Notes: generated by a model not told the origin, from the letters alone. A DNA stretch of 22,357 bases from DASUFH01 sp036274645 (GCA_036274645.1 DASUFH010000363.1:1-22357), one strand, 5' to 3'. Counted from the first letter of the stretch, positions 7,258 through 15,618 are shown. Numbers and translations are program-made.

Positions 7258-10200
7258 ACGCCGCGGCTTTCACCAGGCGCTGGAACCTTTCCGAGCGCCG
7301 GATATCCTCGACAATGACGAACAGGCAGGGCGTCATGAACAGGACGTGCAGTGTCGACGTGATCATTCCGCCGATGCTGGGCGCCGCAATCGGCTTCATG
7401 ATGTCCATGCCCGGCCGGGTCGAAAACGCGATGGGCGCGAGCGAAAATATGACGGCCGCCACGGTCATCAGCTTGGGCCTGAGGCGCAACGTGGATCCGC
7501 GGATGACCGCGTCGATGTAGGACTCTTCCGGCTGTCTTTCCGCAAGAGCTTCCCGAATGAAGATCACCATGATGATGCCGGTCTGGACGGCAATCGCAAA
7601 CAGCGAAATGTAGCCCACGATCACGGCGGTCGTCATGGAATAGCCCAGCGCCCATTGCAGAAACACGCCGCCCACCATCGCAAACGGCACGGAGAGCATG
7701 ATCAGCAGGCTCTCGCCGACCGAACGAAACGCCACGATCAGCAATACGAAGATGATGATCAGCGTCAGCGGAACAATGACGCGCAACCTCCCGCGGGCGG
7801 CCTCCGTGTACTGGTACAGGCCGGTCCATTCCATGGAGTAGCCCACCGGCATTGGAAGTTTTTCCGCCAGATACGCTTTGGCCTTTTCCACATAGTCGGA
7901 AGCCGTCACGTTTCCGATGTCGATATAGATGTAACCCGCCAGCTGGCCGTTGTCGTTCCGAATCATTTCGGGAAGCTTTCGGACCGAAACGTCGGCGACG
8001 TCTCCGATCGGTACGGATCGTCCGTCCCCGGTGGCTATCGGAACGCCCTTCACCTTCTGCACGGTGTCGATGTATTCCGGCGAATACTGAACGCTGAGGG
8101 GGATGGTCGCGCCATTGGTCTTCTTGATGTTGAGGATATTGTCTCCGCCGATGGCGTACCGGACCGTATCCATGGCTTCGTCGATGGTGACCCCGTGTTC
8201 GGCCATGCGTTCCAGGTCATTCTGGACATCGATGTAGTAGCCCTGCGAAATGCGCTCGGCAATCACCGACTTGGTTCCGGGGAATGAGCCCAGCAGGGCT
8301 TCGATCTTCTGCGACAGGTCTTCGATCACGGCAATGTCCGGTCCCTTGACCTTGACTCCGACCGGCGTCTGGATTCCGGTGCTTTGCATCATCACTCGCG
8401 CCCGGATCGGTTGAACCCAGCTGTTCACGTATCCAATGATGTTCATCGCGCCGTCCATTTCGGCGACGATCTGTCCCTTGGTCACCCCGGGGCGCCACTC
8501 GGATCGGGGCTTGAGCAGAATTGTCGTCTCCACCATGCTCACCGGCGCCGGATCCGTGGAAGTGTCGGCGCGTCCGAGCTTGCCGAACACGCTGGCGACC
8601 TCCGGAACGGCCTTCAGCTTCTTGTCCATCTGTTGCAGCACCCAGCCCGCTTCGCGCGTGGGAAGACCGGGCAGGGTGGTGGGCATGTACAGGATCGAAC
8701 CTTCGTCCGTTTCCGGGAGGAAGTCCCTCTGAAAGCCGTTTAGCAGTATCGCGCCGGGAATCAGCGCAAGCAGGCCGGCGGTCGTGAAGACGTAGCGGCG
8801 CCGGATCGTGAACGCCAGGGCCGCGCGATAAGCGCGCATCAGACTGCTGTCCTGGTAGTTGTGAGACGCGCCGGAACGCTTTCGCGCCATCCAGAGGATG
8901 GTCACGGGGATGAGGATGATTCCGAGTTCGATCAGTTCCGGGGCGAACTCCCGGGCGGTGTCCCTGAACCACCAGCCTGCGCCGAGCAGCGCCGCGATGC
9001 CCGCGAAGGAGAGCGCCCGCCGGAACGGCACGGAACGGCTCGGATGGTCCCGCTCGAAAATCCAGACCGTGAGAATCGGCAGCAGGAAGAGGGTGAGCAG
9101 TGTGGAGAAGCCCATGGCGAACGTCTTGCTGTATGCAAGCGGATCGAAGAGGCGGGCTTCACGATCCTCCAGGAAGAACACCGGAAGGAAGGACGCCAGA
9201 ATGATCAGCAGGGCAAACGTCAGCGGTTTGGCGACATGGGTGATCGAATGGATGACGATTTCCCGCCGCTGTTCCCGGGTCAGGTTCCTGCGCATGGACA
9301 GCTCCGCCGCGCAGTTCTCGACATGGACGATGGTGGCGTCGGCGATCTCACCGATCGCGATGCAGAGGCCGGCGAGGGAGAACAGGTTGATGGTCTGACC
9401 GAAGGCGAACAGGGGCAACGCCGTAAACAACGTGCTCAGCAGGAGTATCGCGATGGGGCCCGCCGCTGTTCTCAGATTGCCGAGAAACAGGGAAGTCACC
9501 AGAATCAGGACGGCAAATTCCGTGAGCAGCGTTCCGAAAAATTCCTTCAGCGTCGTCCAGATCCAGGCGGAGCGATCATACGTTGAGACGATTTCAACGC
9601 CTTCCGGCAGAGTCTCCCGGATTTGCCGCATCTTGTCTTCGATTGCCCGGGTGACCGCCAGGACATTCTGGTCCTGCTCCATGATCGCGACCCCCCCGAC
9701 CACTTCGCCGGCGCCATTGAGGTCCGCCGTGCTGCGGCGCAGGTCATAGCCCACCTGGATGTAGCCGACATCCCGCAGGTAGATCGGCTTCTGATCCCTG
9801 GTTCTCCCGATCACGAGGTATTCGAGTTTGTCGATTTCGTCGTTGTTCACCACGCCGCGAAGCTGGTATTCCCGGTTGGTGACCTCGATCGAGCGGCCTC
9901 CCGCTTCCTGGAAGGCGCTCTGCAGCGTGGCGATGATCTGTCGCAGGGAAACCCCTACGGTGGCCAGCAATGGGGGATAGATCTTGATCTGATACTGTTC
10001 TTCCAGGCCACCGACAGACGCCACTTCCGCCACTCCGGGAACCGTCTGCAGCGCCGGCTTGATCTGTCCTTCATTGAGCAGTCGCAGTTCGCGCAGATCC
10101 CGTACGTTTTCGCGATCCACCAGGGCGTACTGGTAGATCCAGCCCATGCTGCTCGCGTTGGGTCCCAGCGTAATGTTGGCGTCGGGAGGAAGCTGCGGCC

Positions 10201-10549
10201 GGATTGTATTGATCTTGTCGAGAACGAGCTGCTGCGCCTTGTCGCGGTTTGCGGATTTGTCGAGGATGACGTAAACGAACGAGTACCCCATGTCGGACGT
10301 GGCCCTAATCGACTGGATGCCGGGTGATCCCACCAGGGCCCGGGCGAGAGGGGCCGTTACCTCGGATTCCAGCAGCTGCGGGCTGCGAGGCCATTTCACG
10401 TAGACGACGATCTGCGGATCGGAGATGTCGGGGATGGCGTCCAGTGGGGCATGAACGATGGCATAGAGACTGAGCAGGGTACAGGCCAGCACGAGCAGAA
10501 GGACGGGGAACCGGTACCGGACGATACCCCGGATGATGTTCGCGAGCAC
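7238..10549 (-). CDS. cusA: CusA-type heavy-metal RND efflux pump
   Basis: A 1103-residue inner-membrane proton-driven pump of the HME-RND family. Two large periplasmic loops separate the membrane helices. The three methionines that bind Cu(I)/Ag(I) in E. coli CusA (573, 623, 672) align with Met622 (ILYM), Met672 (PVSM) and Met721 (VMM), each offset by +49. Of the proton-relay residues, Asp405 aligns with Asp404 and Lys984 with Lys1026, but Glu939 aligns with Gln989. Two extra hydrophobic stretches lie around residues 512-527 and 540-553. The start is GTG, 3 bases after the adaptor stop. Cu/Ag specificity rests on the methionine triad. No TolC-type gene accompanies it. Confidence 0.93.
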   Translation of the reverse strand: MLANIIRGIVRYRFPVLLLVLACTLLSLYAIVHAPLDAIPDISDPQIVVYVKWPRSPQLLESEVTAPLARALVGSPGIQSIRATSDMGYSFVYVILDKSANRDKAQQLVLDKINTIRPQLPPDANITLGPNASSMGWIYQYALVDRENVRDLRELRLLNEGQIKPALQTVPGVAEVASVGGLEEQYQIKIYPPLLATVGVSLRQIIATLQSAFQEAGGRSIEVTNREYQLRGVVNNDEIDKLEYLVIGRTRDQKPIYLRDVGYIQVGYDLRRSTADLNGAGEVVGGVAIMEQDQNVLAVTRAIEDKMRQIRETLPEGVEIVSTYDRSAWIWTTLKEFFGTLLTEFAVLILVTSLFLGNLRTAAGPIAILLLSTLFTALPLFAFGQTINLFSLAGLCIAIGEIADATIVHVENCAAELSMRRNLTREQRREIVIHSITHVAKPLTFALLIILASFLPVFFLEDREARLFDPLAYSKTFAMGFSTLLTLFLLPILTVWIFERDHPSRSVPFRRALSFAGIAALLGAGWWFRDTAREFAPELIELGIILIPVTILWMARKRSGASHNYQDSSLMRAYRAALAFTIRRRYVFTTAGLLALIPGAILLNGFQRDFLPETDEGSILYMPTTLPGLPTREAGWVLQQMDKKLKAVPEVASVFGKLGRADTSTDPAPVSMVETTILLKPRSEWRPGVTKGQIVAEMDGAMNIIGYVNSWVQPIRARVMMQSTGIQTPVGVKVKGPDIAVIEDLSQKIEALLGSFPGTKSVIAERISQGYYIDVQNDLERMAEHGVTIDEAMDTVRYAIGGDNILNIKKTNGATIPLSVQYSPEYIDTVQKVKGVPIATGDGRSVPIGDVADVSVRKLPEMIRNDNGQLAGYIYIDIGNVTASDYVEKAKAYLAEKLPMPVGYSMEWTGLYQYTEAARGRLRVIVPLTLIIIFVLLIVAFRSVGESLLIMLSVPFAMVGGVFLQWALGYSMTTAVIVGYISLFAIAVQTGIIMVIFIREALAERQPEESYIDAVIRGSTLRLRPKLMTVAAVIFSLAPIAFSTRPGMDIMKPIAAPSIGGMITSTLHVLFMTPCLFVIVEDIRRSERFQRLVKAAASTRRSQ

Positions 10550-10552
10550 CGT

Positions 10553-11233
10553 TCAGCGCCCCGAATCCCTGTCTGCGAGCTTCAACTTGTACTCCGAATC
10601 GATGAAGAAGCTGCCAAAGGTGACCACCTGCTCGCCTTCCTGAACTCCCCCCCGCACCTCGGTGTAGAGTTCCCCCTGGACTCCCGTTTCGACGACACGG
10701 GGAACGTAGTCGCCGTCCTTCTCCTGAACGTAGACGATGCGATGGTCGCCCTCTTCGATGATGGCTTCACTGGGGACGCACAACAGGTCTCCGAGTTCCG
10801 CCGTGATCTCCATGACGTAGTTGTTCCACCCCGGTACACCTTGAGCCGACAGAGTGATTTCGACCATCGTCCGCCCGTCGCGCTCGGCAACCCGCGTCAC
10901 CCGGGCCTGGTACATGGAGGATTTTGATTCCGGCGGGAATCCGCGCGCCCGCTGCCCCACTTTGACAAGGCGGCCTTCCGCCGCCGGGAGAGTGGCCGTA
11001 AGTATCTTTCGCGTCTGGTCGATCGTTCCGCCCGCGCGAACGATTTGCTGGACGGATCGCGTCTCGACCTTGCTGAGAGTCAGGGTAACGTCTGCCGCCT
11101 GATCGCCCGACACGCGCGCGCCACGGGTATTCAGCCTGGTGTGATCTCGAACGCCCTGAGCGTGGAGCAGCGCGGCCGACAGGAGGAGACAGGAGAGACT
11201 GAGGCGCAGACCCGAAGTCGTCTTGAAATTCAC
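10553..11233 (-). CDS. Short CusB-like RND periplasmic adaptor lacking the helical hairpin
   Basis: A 226-residue exported protein (signal peptide to about residue 26). Residues 48-90 look like a half lipoyl/barbed motif (VRAGGTI, PAAEGRL). This runs straight into a beta-barrel segment (VKVGQRARGF, 91-129) and then the membrane-proximal domain typical of CusB (VPSEAIIEEGD at 153-163, GVQEGEQVVTFGSFFIDSE at 196-214). CusB-type adaptors are about 400 residues. The missing part is the alpha-helical hairpin and second lipoyl half that dock to the TolC-type channel. The frame is open throughout, with no sign of recent decay. The start is GTG with a weak AAGAG-type ribosome site. It lies directly before the pump gene. 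Confidence 0.82.
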   Translation of the reverse strand: MNFKTTSGLRLSLSCLLLSAALLHAQGVRDHTRLNTRGARVSGDQAADVTLTLSKVETRSVQQIVRAGGTIDQTRKILTATLPAAEGRLVKVGQRARGFPPESKSSMYQARVTRVAERDGRTMVEITLSAQGVPGWNNYVMEITAELGDLLCVPSEAIIEEGDHRIVYVQEKDGDYVPRVVETGVQGELYTEVRGGVQEGEQVVTFGSFFIDSEYKLKLADRDSGR

Positions 11234-11250
11234 GTTCTCTTAAGGACTCC

Positions 11251-11274
11251 GCACGCCGGCCGAAGCCGGCGTGC
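11251..11274 (-). terminator. Strong UUCG-capped hairpin between propeller and adaptor genes
   Basis: On the minus strand a perfect 10-bp stem GCACGCCGGC/GCCGGCGTGC closes a UUCG tetraloop with a C-G closing pair, an exceptionally stable arrangement. It lies 13 bases after the propeller gene and 17 bases before the adaptor GTG. No U tract follows. It may attenuate read-through, or stop 3' decay of the porin-propeller message. Confidence 0.6.
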
Positions 11275-11287
11275 GCGCAGGGAAGAA

Positions 11288-12496
11288 CTAGTGACAGTAA
11301 TTGTCCTTACTGTCCATGATGTGCGTTCCCCATGGATACAAACCCACGTTACCGACGCGCTCAATCTCTTCCGTGCGGGCGTCGATAATCACGACCTCAT
11401 TGGTCGTGGATTCGGCAAGGTAGAGTTTCTGGTCCGCCGTATCCGTCGTCGCAGTTTCCAGCTGGACGTTGGTGCCGAGTTTGATCCGTCCCGCGGGTCG
11501 GAGAGACGACATATTGTATACGTAAACAAACCCGCTCGTTGAGCTGATAACGAACGCTTTACCCGCCGCGAAGTTGACGCCGGTCATGTCGGGCCCGGCT
11601 TCCAGAGTCGCCGCAACCTTGTTCGCCGCAACGTCGATGATGGAAATGGTCTCGTCGCCGTTGTTCGGGACGACGGCGTATTTTCCGTCATGGCCCATAT
11701 AGACGCGCCACGGGTCTTTTCCCACCTGGATCGTCTTGATCACCTTGTCTTCGCGCGTGTCGATGACGCCGACCATGCCCAGGTCCCCGTCAGCGGCGTA
11801 CAGATAACGACCGTCGGGCGTGGGCGTCGCGATGTTGATGCCCTTGATCTCTCCCAGATAGCGGTCCGGATCGAGCTTCGCGACCCCCGGAACCGACGCG
11901 ACCTGAATCTTTTTCAGAAGTTCATGCCGCCGGACGTCAATGACTCCCACCCAGTGCGCGCCGTAATTGCCGACGTACGCCTTGGAGCCATCGGGCGTAA
12001 ACGTGACGTTGAGGGGCTCGGCAAAACCGGGGATGGTCTTGATCTTCGTCAGGGACTGCATGTCGATGACGGAAATGGAATCGCCGTCCGGATTACCCTG
12101 GTAGTACCAGCGGCTGTCCGGCGAAAAGGCCAGATGTTCGGGCGCGATATCGACGGGAATGATCTTGACGAGCTCGAGCGTGCGCGCGTCGATGATATAC
12201 GCCTTGTTCGCGCGCGTGCCGCCCGTCACGACATACCGCCCGTCGGGCGACATCATGACCATATGCGGGTTGACGTTGTTTCCGAGGAACGTCTTCCCGA
12301 CGATCTTCTTCGTCTTGATGTCCATGAACGCGATGTCATTGGAATCCCGGTTCACGATCATCACAACGGATGTAGGATCGGCCACCTTCACATCGGCGGC
12401 CCGAGTTGCGGGTATCAGTCCCGGCAGTCCGAGAGAGAGGCCCAGGGCCGTTGCGAAGAACCCGGCGCCGGCAACAAAACGCTTCAACCTAGACAT
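11288..12496 (-). CDS. YVTN-family beta-propeller protein, exported
   Basis: A 402-residue exported beta-propeller. A signal peptide (MSRLKRF, hydrophobic core, cleavage near ATRA) is followed by about seven blades with the YVTN-type repeat (SPDGRYVVTGG, TPDGSKAYVGN, TPDGRYLYAADG, and VIDV/IIDA strand ends). Such propellers bind partners or carry redox or lactonase-like activity. The specific role is not readable, but membership in a metal-pump operon points to a periplasmic metal or redox function. The protein ends in NYCH, a possible metal ligand pair. The frame opens to an ATG at 12520 that shares a base with the porin stop (TAATG). The ATG at 12496 is preferred because GGGAGGA lies seven bases before it and the signal peptide begins there. 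Confidence 0.85.
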   Translation of the reverse strand: MSRLKRFVAGAGFFATALGLSLGLPGLIPATRAADVKVADPTSVVMIVNRDSNDIAFMDIKTKKIVGKTFLGNNVNPHMVMMSPDGRYVVTGGTRANKAYIIDARTLELVKIIPVDIAPEHLAFSPDSRWYYQGNPDGDSISVIDMQSLTKIKTIPGFAEPLNVTFTPDGSKAYVGNYGAHWVGVIDVRRHELLKKIQVASVPGVAKLDPDRYLGEIKGINIATPTPDGRYLYAADGDLGMVGVIDTREDKVIKTIQVGKDPWRVYMGHDGKYAVVPNNGDETISIIDVAANKVAATLEAGPDMTGVNFAAGKAFVISSTSGFVYVYNMSSLRPAGRIKLGTNVQLETATTDTADQKLYLAESTTNEVVIIDARTEEIERVGNVGLYPWGTHIMDSKDNYCH

Positions 12497-12519
12497 AGTA
12501 ATTCCTCCCAAACCTTCCA

Positions 12520-14085
12520 TTAGAAACTCGCCTGCAGCCGGATGCCCGGCACCAGATATCCCAGCCGGGTTGCGCCGTCCGGAAGCTCCAGGAAGTGTTG
12601 CACATGGAACGACACATTGAGCTTTTCGGCCAGGCTGAAATTGTAATAGCCCTCAACCATCCGCTCTTTTCCGCCGATCTGCAGGTCGGTCTGCGCGTAG
12701 CCCATTCCCCATTTGTCGCCGGGATAGAACCCGAGACCCTGCGACAGTTCCAGGCCGCCGCTGTAGAAATGGTCGCGCTTGACCATGGCCTGAGATTCTC
12801 CATAGCGCGCGAACAGCGTGACCTGCGGACCGACCTTCTGGTCGACGCTCGTGCCGAATCCGATGTTGTAACCGGCGGTATTGTTGTTGTCGGTCCGGTA
12901 CCAGAACCGGTAATTGCCTTGGCCCATTCCCGGGAGTCGGGCGAGGTAACCGAGCTCGGCCAGAGAGTAGATGGACTCCGAGAGACTGACGGCGTCGGTG
13001 TTGCTCTGCTGGAAACCAATCTTGAAGTTGATGCCGTTTTTGGGATCGTAAACCACGGCGAGGCCGGCCCCATTGTTCGCCAGACCCAGCGCCGGGTTGT
13101 TGACCAGCGCGTCGCTCAGAAACTGGCTGGTTTCATCGTTGGCCGCCATGTTGTGGTCGAAGTAGTTCGTCAGATCGAGCCGTCCGGCCGTCACTGCAAC
13201 GCGGTTGCTGAAAAGTTCGGTGCGAAGCCAGGCTTCCCGAAGGTTCAACTCGTTCTGATTGACCAGGCGCGCGGAGTAGCCGTTGACCAGGGTGATCGTG
13301 CCGAGTTCAAGATCGGGTGGAGGCCCGCTGAGTCCGACGACGTCCGCGAAAAACATCGTGTTCTGGGCGATGCCCGCCGTGAAGAACAGATCGGCGGAGG
13401 CCAGTTCATACGCGTGGTTGTTCATCGCGACGGGCGAGCCCACTGTCTTCACACGGTGCGCAAACTGCGCAACGATCCCGGCGTTCACGCCCACCTGCAC
13501 ATTGTGTTCGGCCGCGTCGCTCAGGGCCTCTTCGATCTTTTCGTTGATCGTCTGCCGTCGATATACCCTTTCGCGCTGGTAGGTGACTTCCTTCTTGGCG
13601 CCATCGACCGGCTGGTCGTGCTGCACGCCGTTCTTGTCGACGTAAACTTCCACCTTTTTGACTCGCGTCTCCGGTTCGGAAAGGACTGCGCTCGATTCCA
13701 GGTTCGTGGTTCGGTCTTCCAGACGCTTGATCCGATCCAGCAGCGCCGCCGGGTCGGTACTGTCCGGTGGCGCGCCCAGCGGATTCTGCGGGTCGCCGGC
13801 GGTCGGCCCGGCGGGCATCGGCATATTCGGCATGGCCTGCGTATTGGCCGCCGGCGCCTGCGGGTTTCGCTGCGCGGCTGGTTGCGCAACCGCCGCGACT
13901 GCGGTCTCCGCTCCATTGGGAGTCAGTTCGGAGAGACGCTTTTCCAGATCGCCGATCCGCGTCGACAATTCGCCTGATGCTGGCGCTGGGGTTTGCGCGC
14001 TCGCGACGGAGGGAATGGCGGCGCTCAGCAATCCGATCAGACACCACGTTGAAAACCGGTGACTAAAATGACCGACTTTGGACAT
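12520..14085 (-). CDS. OprB-like outer-membrane porin with N-terminal coiled coil
   Basis: A 521-residue outer-membrane barrel. A signal peptide ends near SVASA (residue 30). A coiled-coil-prone segment (38-54), a Pro/Ala/Met linker (MPNMPMPAG at 85-93), a second heptad run (114-134) and a basic-acidic helical region (140-192) precede the barrel. The barrel (about 196-521) has OprB-type strands (YRFWYRTDNN, FARYGESQA, GLGFYPGDKWGMGY, MVEGYYNF) and a C-terminal aromatic residue as required for BamA. OprB porins are usually carbohydrate channels; here the gene heads an operon with a metal pump, so the cargo is uncertain. The ATG has AAGGA about nine bases upstream. The stop overlaps a possible start of the next gene. 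Confidence 0.82.
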   Translation of the reverse strand: MSKVGHFSHRFSTWCLIGLLSAAIPSVASAQTPAPASGELSTRIGDLEKRLSELTPNGAETAVAAVAQPAAQRNPQAPAANTQAMPNMPMPAGPTAGDPQNPLGAPPDSTDPAALLDRIKRLEDRTTNLESSAVLSEPETRVKKVEVYVDKNGVQHDQPVDGAKKEVTYQRERVYRRQTINEKIEEALSDAAEHNVQVGVNAGIVAQFAHRVKTVGSPVAMNNHAYELASADLFFTAGIAQNTMFFADVVGLSGPPPDLELGTITLVNGYSARLVNQNELNLREAWLRTELFSNRVAVTAGRLDLTNYFDHNMAANDETSQFLSDALVNNPALGLANNGAGLAVVYDPKNGINFKIGFQQSNTDAVSLSESIYSLAELGYLARLPGMGQGNYRFWYRTDNNNTAGYNIGFGTSVDQKVGPQVTLFARYGESQAMVKRDHFYSGGLELSQGLGFYPGDKWGMGYAQTDLQIGGKERMVEGYYNFSLAEKLNVSFHVQHFLELPDGATRLGYLVPGIRLQASF

Positions 14086-14139
14086 GAAGTTCTTCCTTTT
14101 CTGGTGATCTCTTCCGTCAAGAAGAGCAAATCGACGGCG

Positions 14140-14185
14140 AGTATAGTGGGGGCGTTTGACCGGGGATCCTGAATCTTTTCTGAAT
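14140..14185 (-). promoter_or_regulatory. Promoter and direct-repeat operator for the porin-pump operon
   Basis: TATACT at 14140-14145 (-) is a good -10 about 55 bases before the porin ATG. Immediately upstream of where the -35 would be lie two ATTCAG half-sites (14169-14174 and 14180-14185) spaced exactly 11 bases apart, with no good -35 sequence. Tandem 11-bp-spaced half-sites replacing the -35 are the classic layout for OmpR/PhoB-family activators. The rest of the gap 14086-14207 shows nothing else recognisable. Confidence 0.45.
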
Positions 14186-14207
14186 TTTCCTTAAGGCGGG
14201 AAGCGGG

Positions 14208-14720
14208 CTATTTTTCCGCGAGCGCGGCGACCACCGCTTCTTCGACATCCGCGTAACGGTTGACCCCGCCACGGCTCAGCCGAATATAGCCCTGTCTGTC
14301 GATGACGAACTGGGTCGGCCAGAGGTCGCACTTGAAATCGGTCCAGACCTTCTGTTTGTTGTCCATGAGCACCGGAAATCGGATGTCCAGGTTCCGGACC
14401 GCCTCGCGGACCTTCGTCTCGTCCCGCTCATCTTCGGTTCGTGGCGTGTGAACGCCGATCACGACGAGTCCCCTGTCTGCGTATTTGTCGTACAGCTCCC
14501 GTATTCGCGGCATGCTTTCCCTGCACGGTTCGCAGTCGAACGCCCAGAAATCAATCAGGACCACGCTTCCCCGCAGCGATTTCAGTTTCAGTGGCTGCTC
14601 GGCGCCGATCCAGGCGCCGGATGACTGGATTTCCGGAGCTTTCTCGATGCGGCCGGCGAGCAGGCTGTGACCGAGAAATATGGCAGCAGTGGCGACCAGG
14701 AGAAGTCTCTGGGGAAACAC
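14208..14720 (-). CDS. TlpA-like exported thioredoxin-fold protein
   Basis: A 170-residue protein. An N-terminal signal or anchor segment (residues 4-22) precedes a thioredoxin fold of the TlpA/ResA type: core strand VVLIDFWAFD, active-site CEPC (Cys63, Cys66), GVHTP, and the cis-proline segment WPTQFVID. The residue before the first Cys is Asp, where TlpA proteins normally have Trp, which should change the redox properties. Such proteins reduce or transfer thiols in the periplasm, for example for cytochrome c or copper-site maturation, which fits the neighbouring metal genes. It starts with GTG 7 bases after a TATACT box, implying a leaderless message. It is followed by the porin operon on the same strand. 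Confidence 0.85.
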   Translation of the reverse strand: MFPQRLLLVATAAIFLGHSLLAGRIEKAPEIQSSGAWIGAEQPLKLKSLRGSVVLIDFWAFDCEPCRESMPRIRELYDKYADRGLVVIGVHTPRTEDERDETKVREAVRNLDIRFPVLMDNKQKVWTDFKCDLWPTQFVIDRQGYIRLSRGGVNRYADVEEAVVAALAEK

Positions 14721-14727
14721 GCGGTTC

Positions 14728-14733
14728 AGTATA
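14728..14733 (-). promoter_or_regulatory. -10 element for the TlpA-like gene
   Basis: TATACT on the minus strand, with exactly 7 bases between it and the GTG start, so transcription should begin at or next to the start codon. No -35 is recognised. Confidence 0.45.
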
Positions 14734-14850
14734 GAGCAACGGCGGCGCTTCGCTGTACTGGCGAACGCCCGGATCGGTCGAGGCAGTCGAGAAACTGTGA
14801 CGCTCAGGTCTGGAGCAGGACGGACCGCGAGATTTCCGGAACGCGCCGCG

Positions 14851-15618
14851 TCAGACGCCGAGAATGTGGTAGCCGCCGTCCACGTAGAGCGTTTCGCCGG
14901 TCACGCCCCTGGAGAGGGAACTCAGGAAAAACAGCGCGGCATCGCCGATCTCGGCCAGATCCACCGCCTTGCGCAGCGGCGCGCGTTCGGTGTGCAGCTT
15001 GATCATGTTGGAGATTCCACCGACCGCGGACGACGCGAGCGTCTTGATGGGTCCGGCCGAAATGGCGTTGACCCGGATGCCGCGAGGCCCGAGATCGTTG
15101 GCCAGGTACCGGACCGACGCTTCCAGCGCGGCCTTCGCCACACCCATCACGTTGTAGTTTTCGACGACGCGTTCGCTGCCGAGATACGTCAGCGTGATCA
15201 CGCTGGCCTGGCGTCCTTCCATCAGCGGCAAAGCGGCGCGCGCCACCTTGACGAGGGAGTAAGCGCTGATATCGAGCGCGGTTTTGAAATCGTCGCGCCG
15301 CGTATCGGCGTACATGCCGCCCAGCGTTTCCCGGGGAGCAAACGCAAGCGCGTGCACCAGAAAATCCAGATGACCGACTTCCGCGCCGATGCGGGTCATC
15401 AGGGCCTCGACGGATTCGTCGCGGGACACGTCGCATTCGACCAGCAGCGGCTCGCCCAGAGACGGGGCGAGCTCCCGAACGTTCTCTCCCAGCCGTTCGT
15501 TCTGATAGGTCAGAACCAAACGCGCGCCTTCACGCTGCGCGGCGGACGCGATGCCCCAGGCGATGGAGCGCCGGTTCGCAACCCCCATGATGAGTCCGGT
15601 CTTGCCTTGTAACAACAC
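14851..15618 (-). CDS. fabI: Enoyl-[acyl-carrier-protein] reductase (NADH), FabI
   Basis: A 255-residue FabI that catalyses the last reduction of fatty-acid elongation in the cytosol. The NAD site is the FabI form (GVANRRSIAWGIA). The catalytic region LTYLGSERVVENYNVMGVAK holds the Tyr-(6)-Lys pair and the second conserved Tyr. The substrate loop AGPIKTLA and C-terminal VTGETLYVDGGYHI also match. The frame stays open to a GTG at 15678, but that would run into the divergent gene. FabI proteins start at the LLQGKTGLIMG segment, so the GTG at 15618 is chosen. No Shine-Dalgarno is visible. A TATCCT lies 7 bases before it. Confidence 0.95.
   Translation of the reverse strand: MLLQGKTGLIMGVANRRSIAWGIASAAQREGARLVLTYQNERLGENVRELAPSLGEPLLVECDVSRDESVEALMTRIGAEVGHLDFLVHALAFAPRETLGGMYADTRRDDFKTALDISAYSLVKVARAALPLMEGRQASVITLTYLGSERVVENYNVMGVAKAALEASVRYLANDLGPRGIRVNAISAGPIKTLASSAVGGISNMIKLHTERAPLRKAVDLAEIGDAALFFLSSLSRGVTGETLYVDGGYHILGV

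Noticed and set aside
12595..13977. 460-codon plus-strand frame opposite the porin
   Set aside because: The opposite strand has a signal peptide, OprB barrel strands and a terminal Phe. This frame shows none of these.
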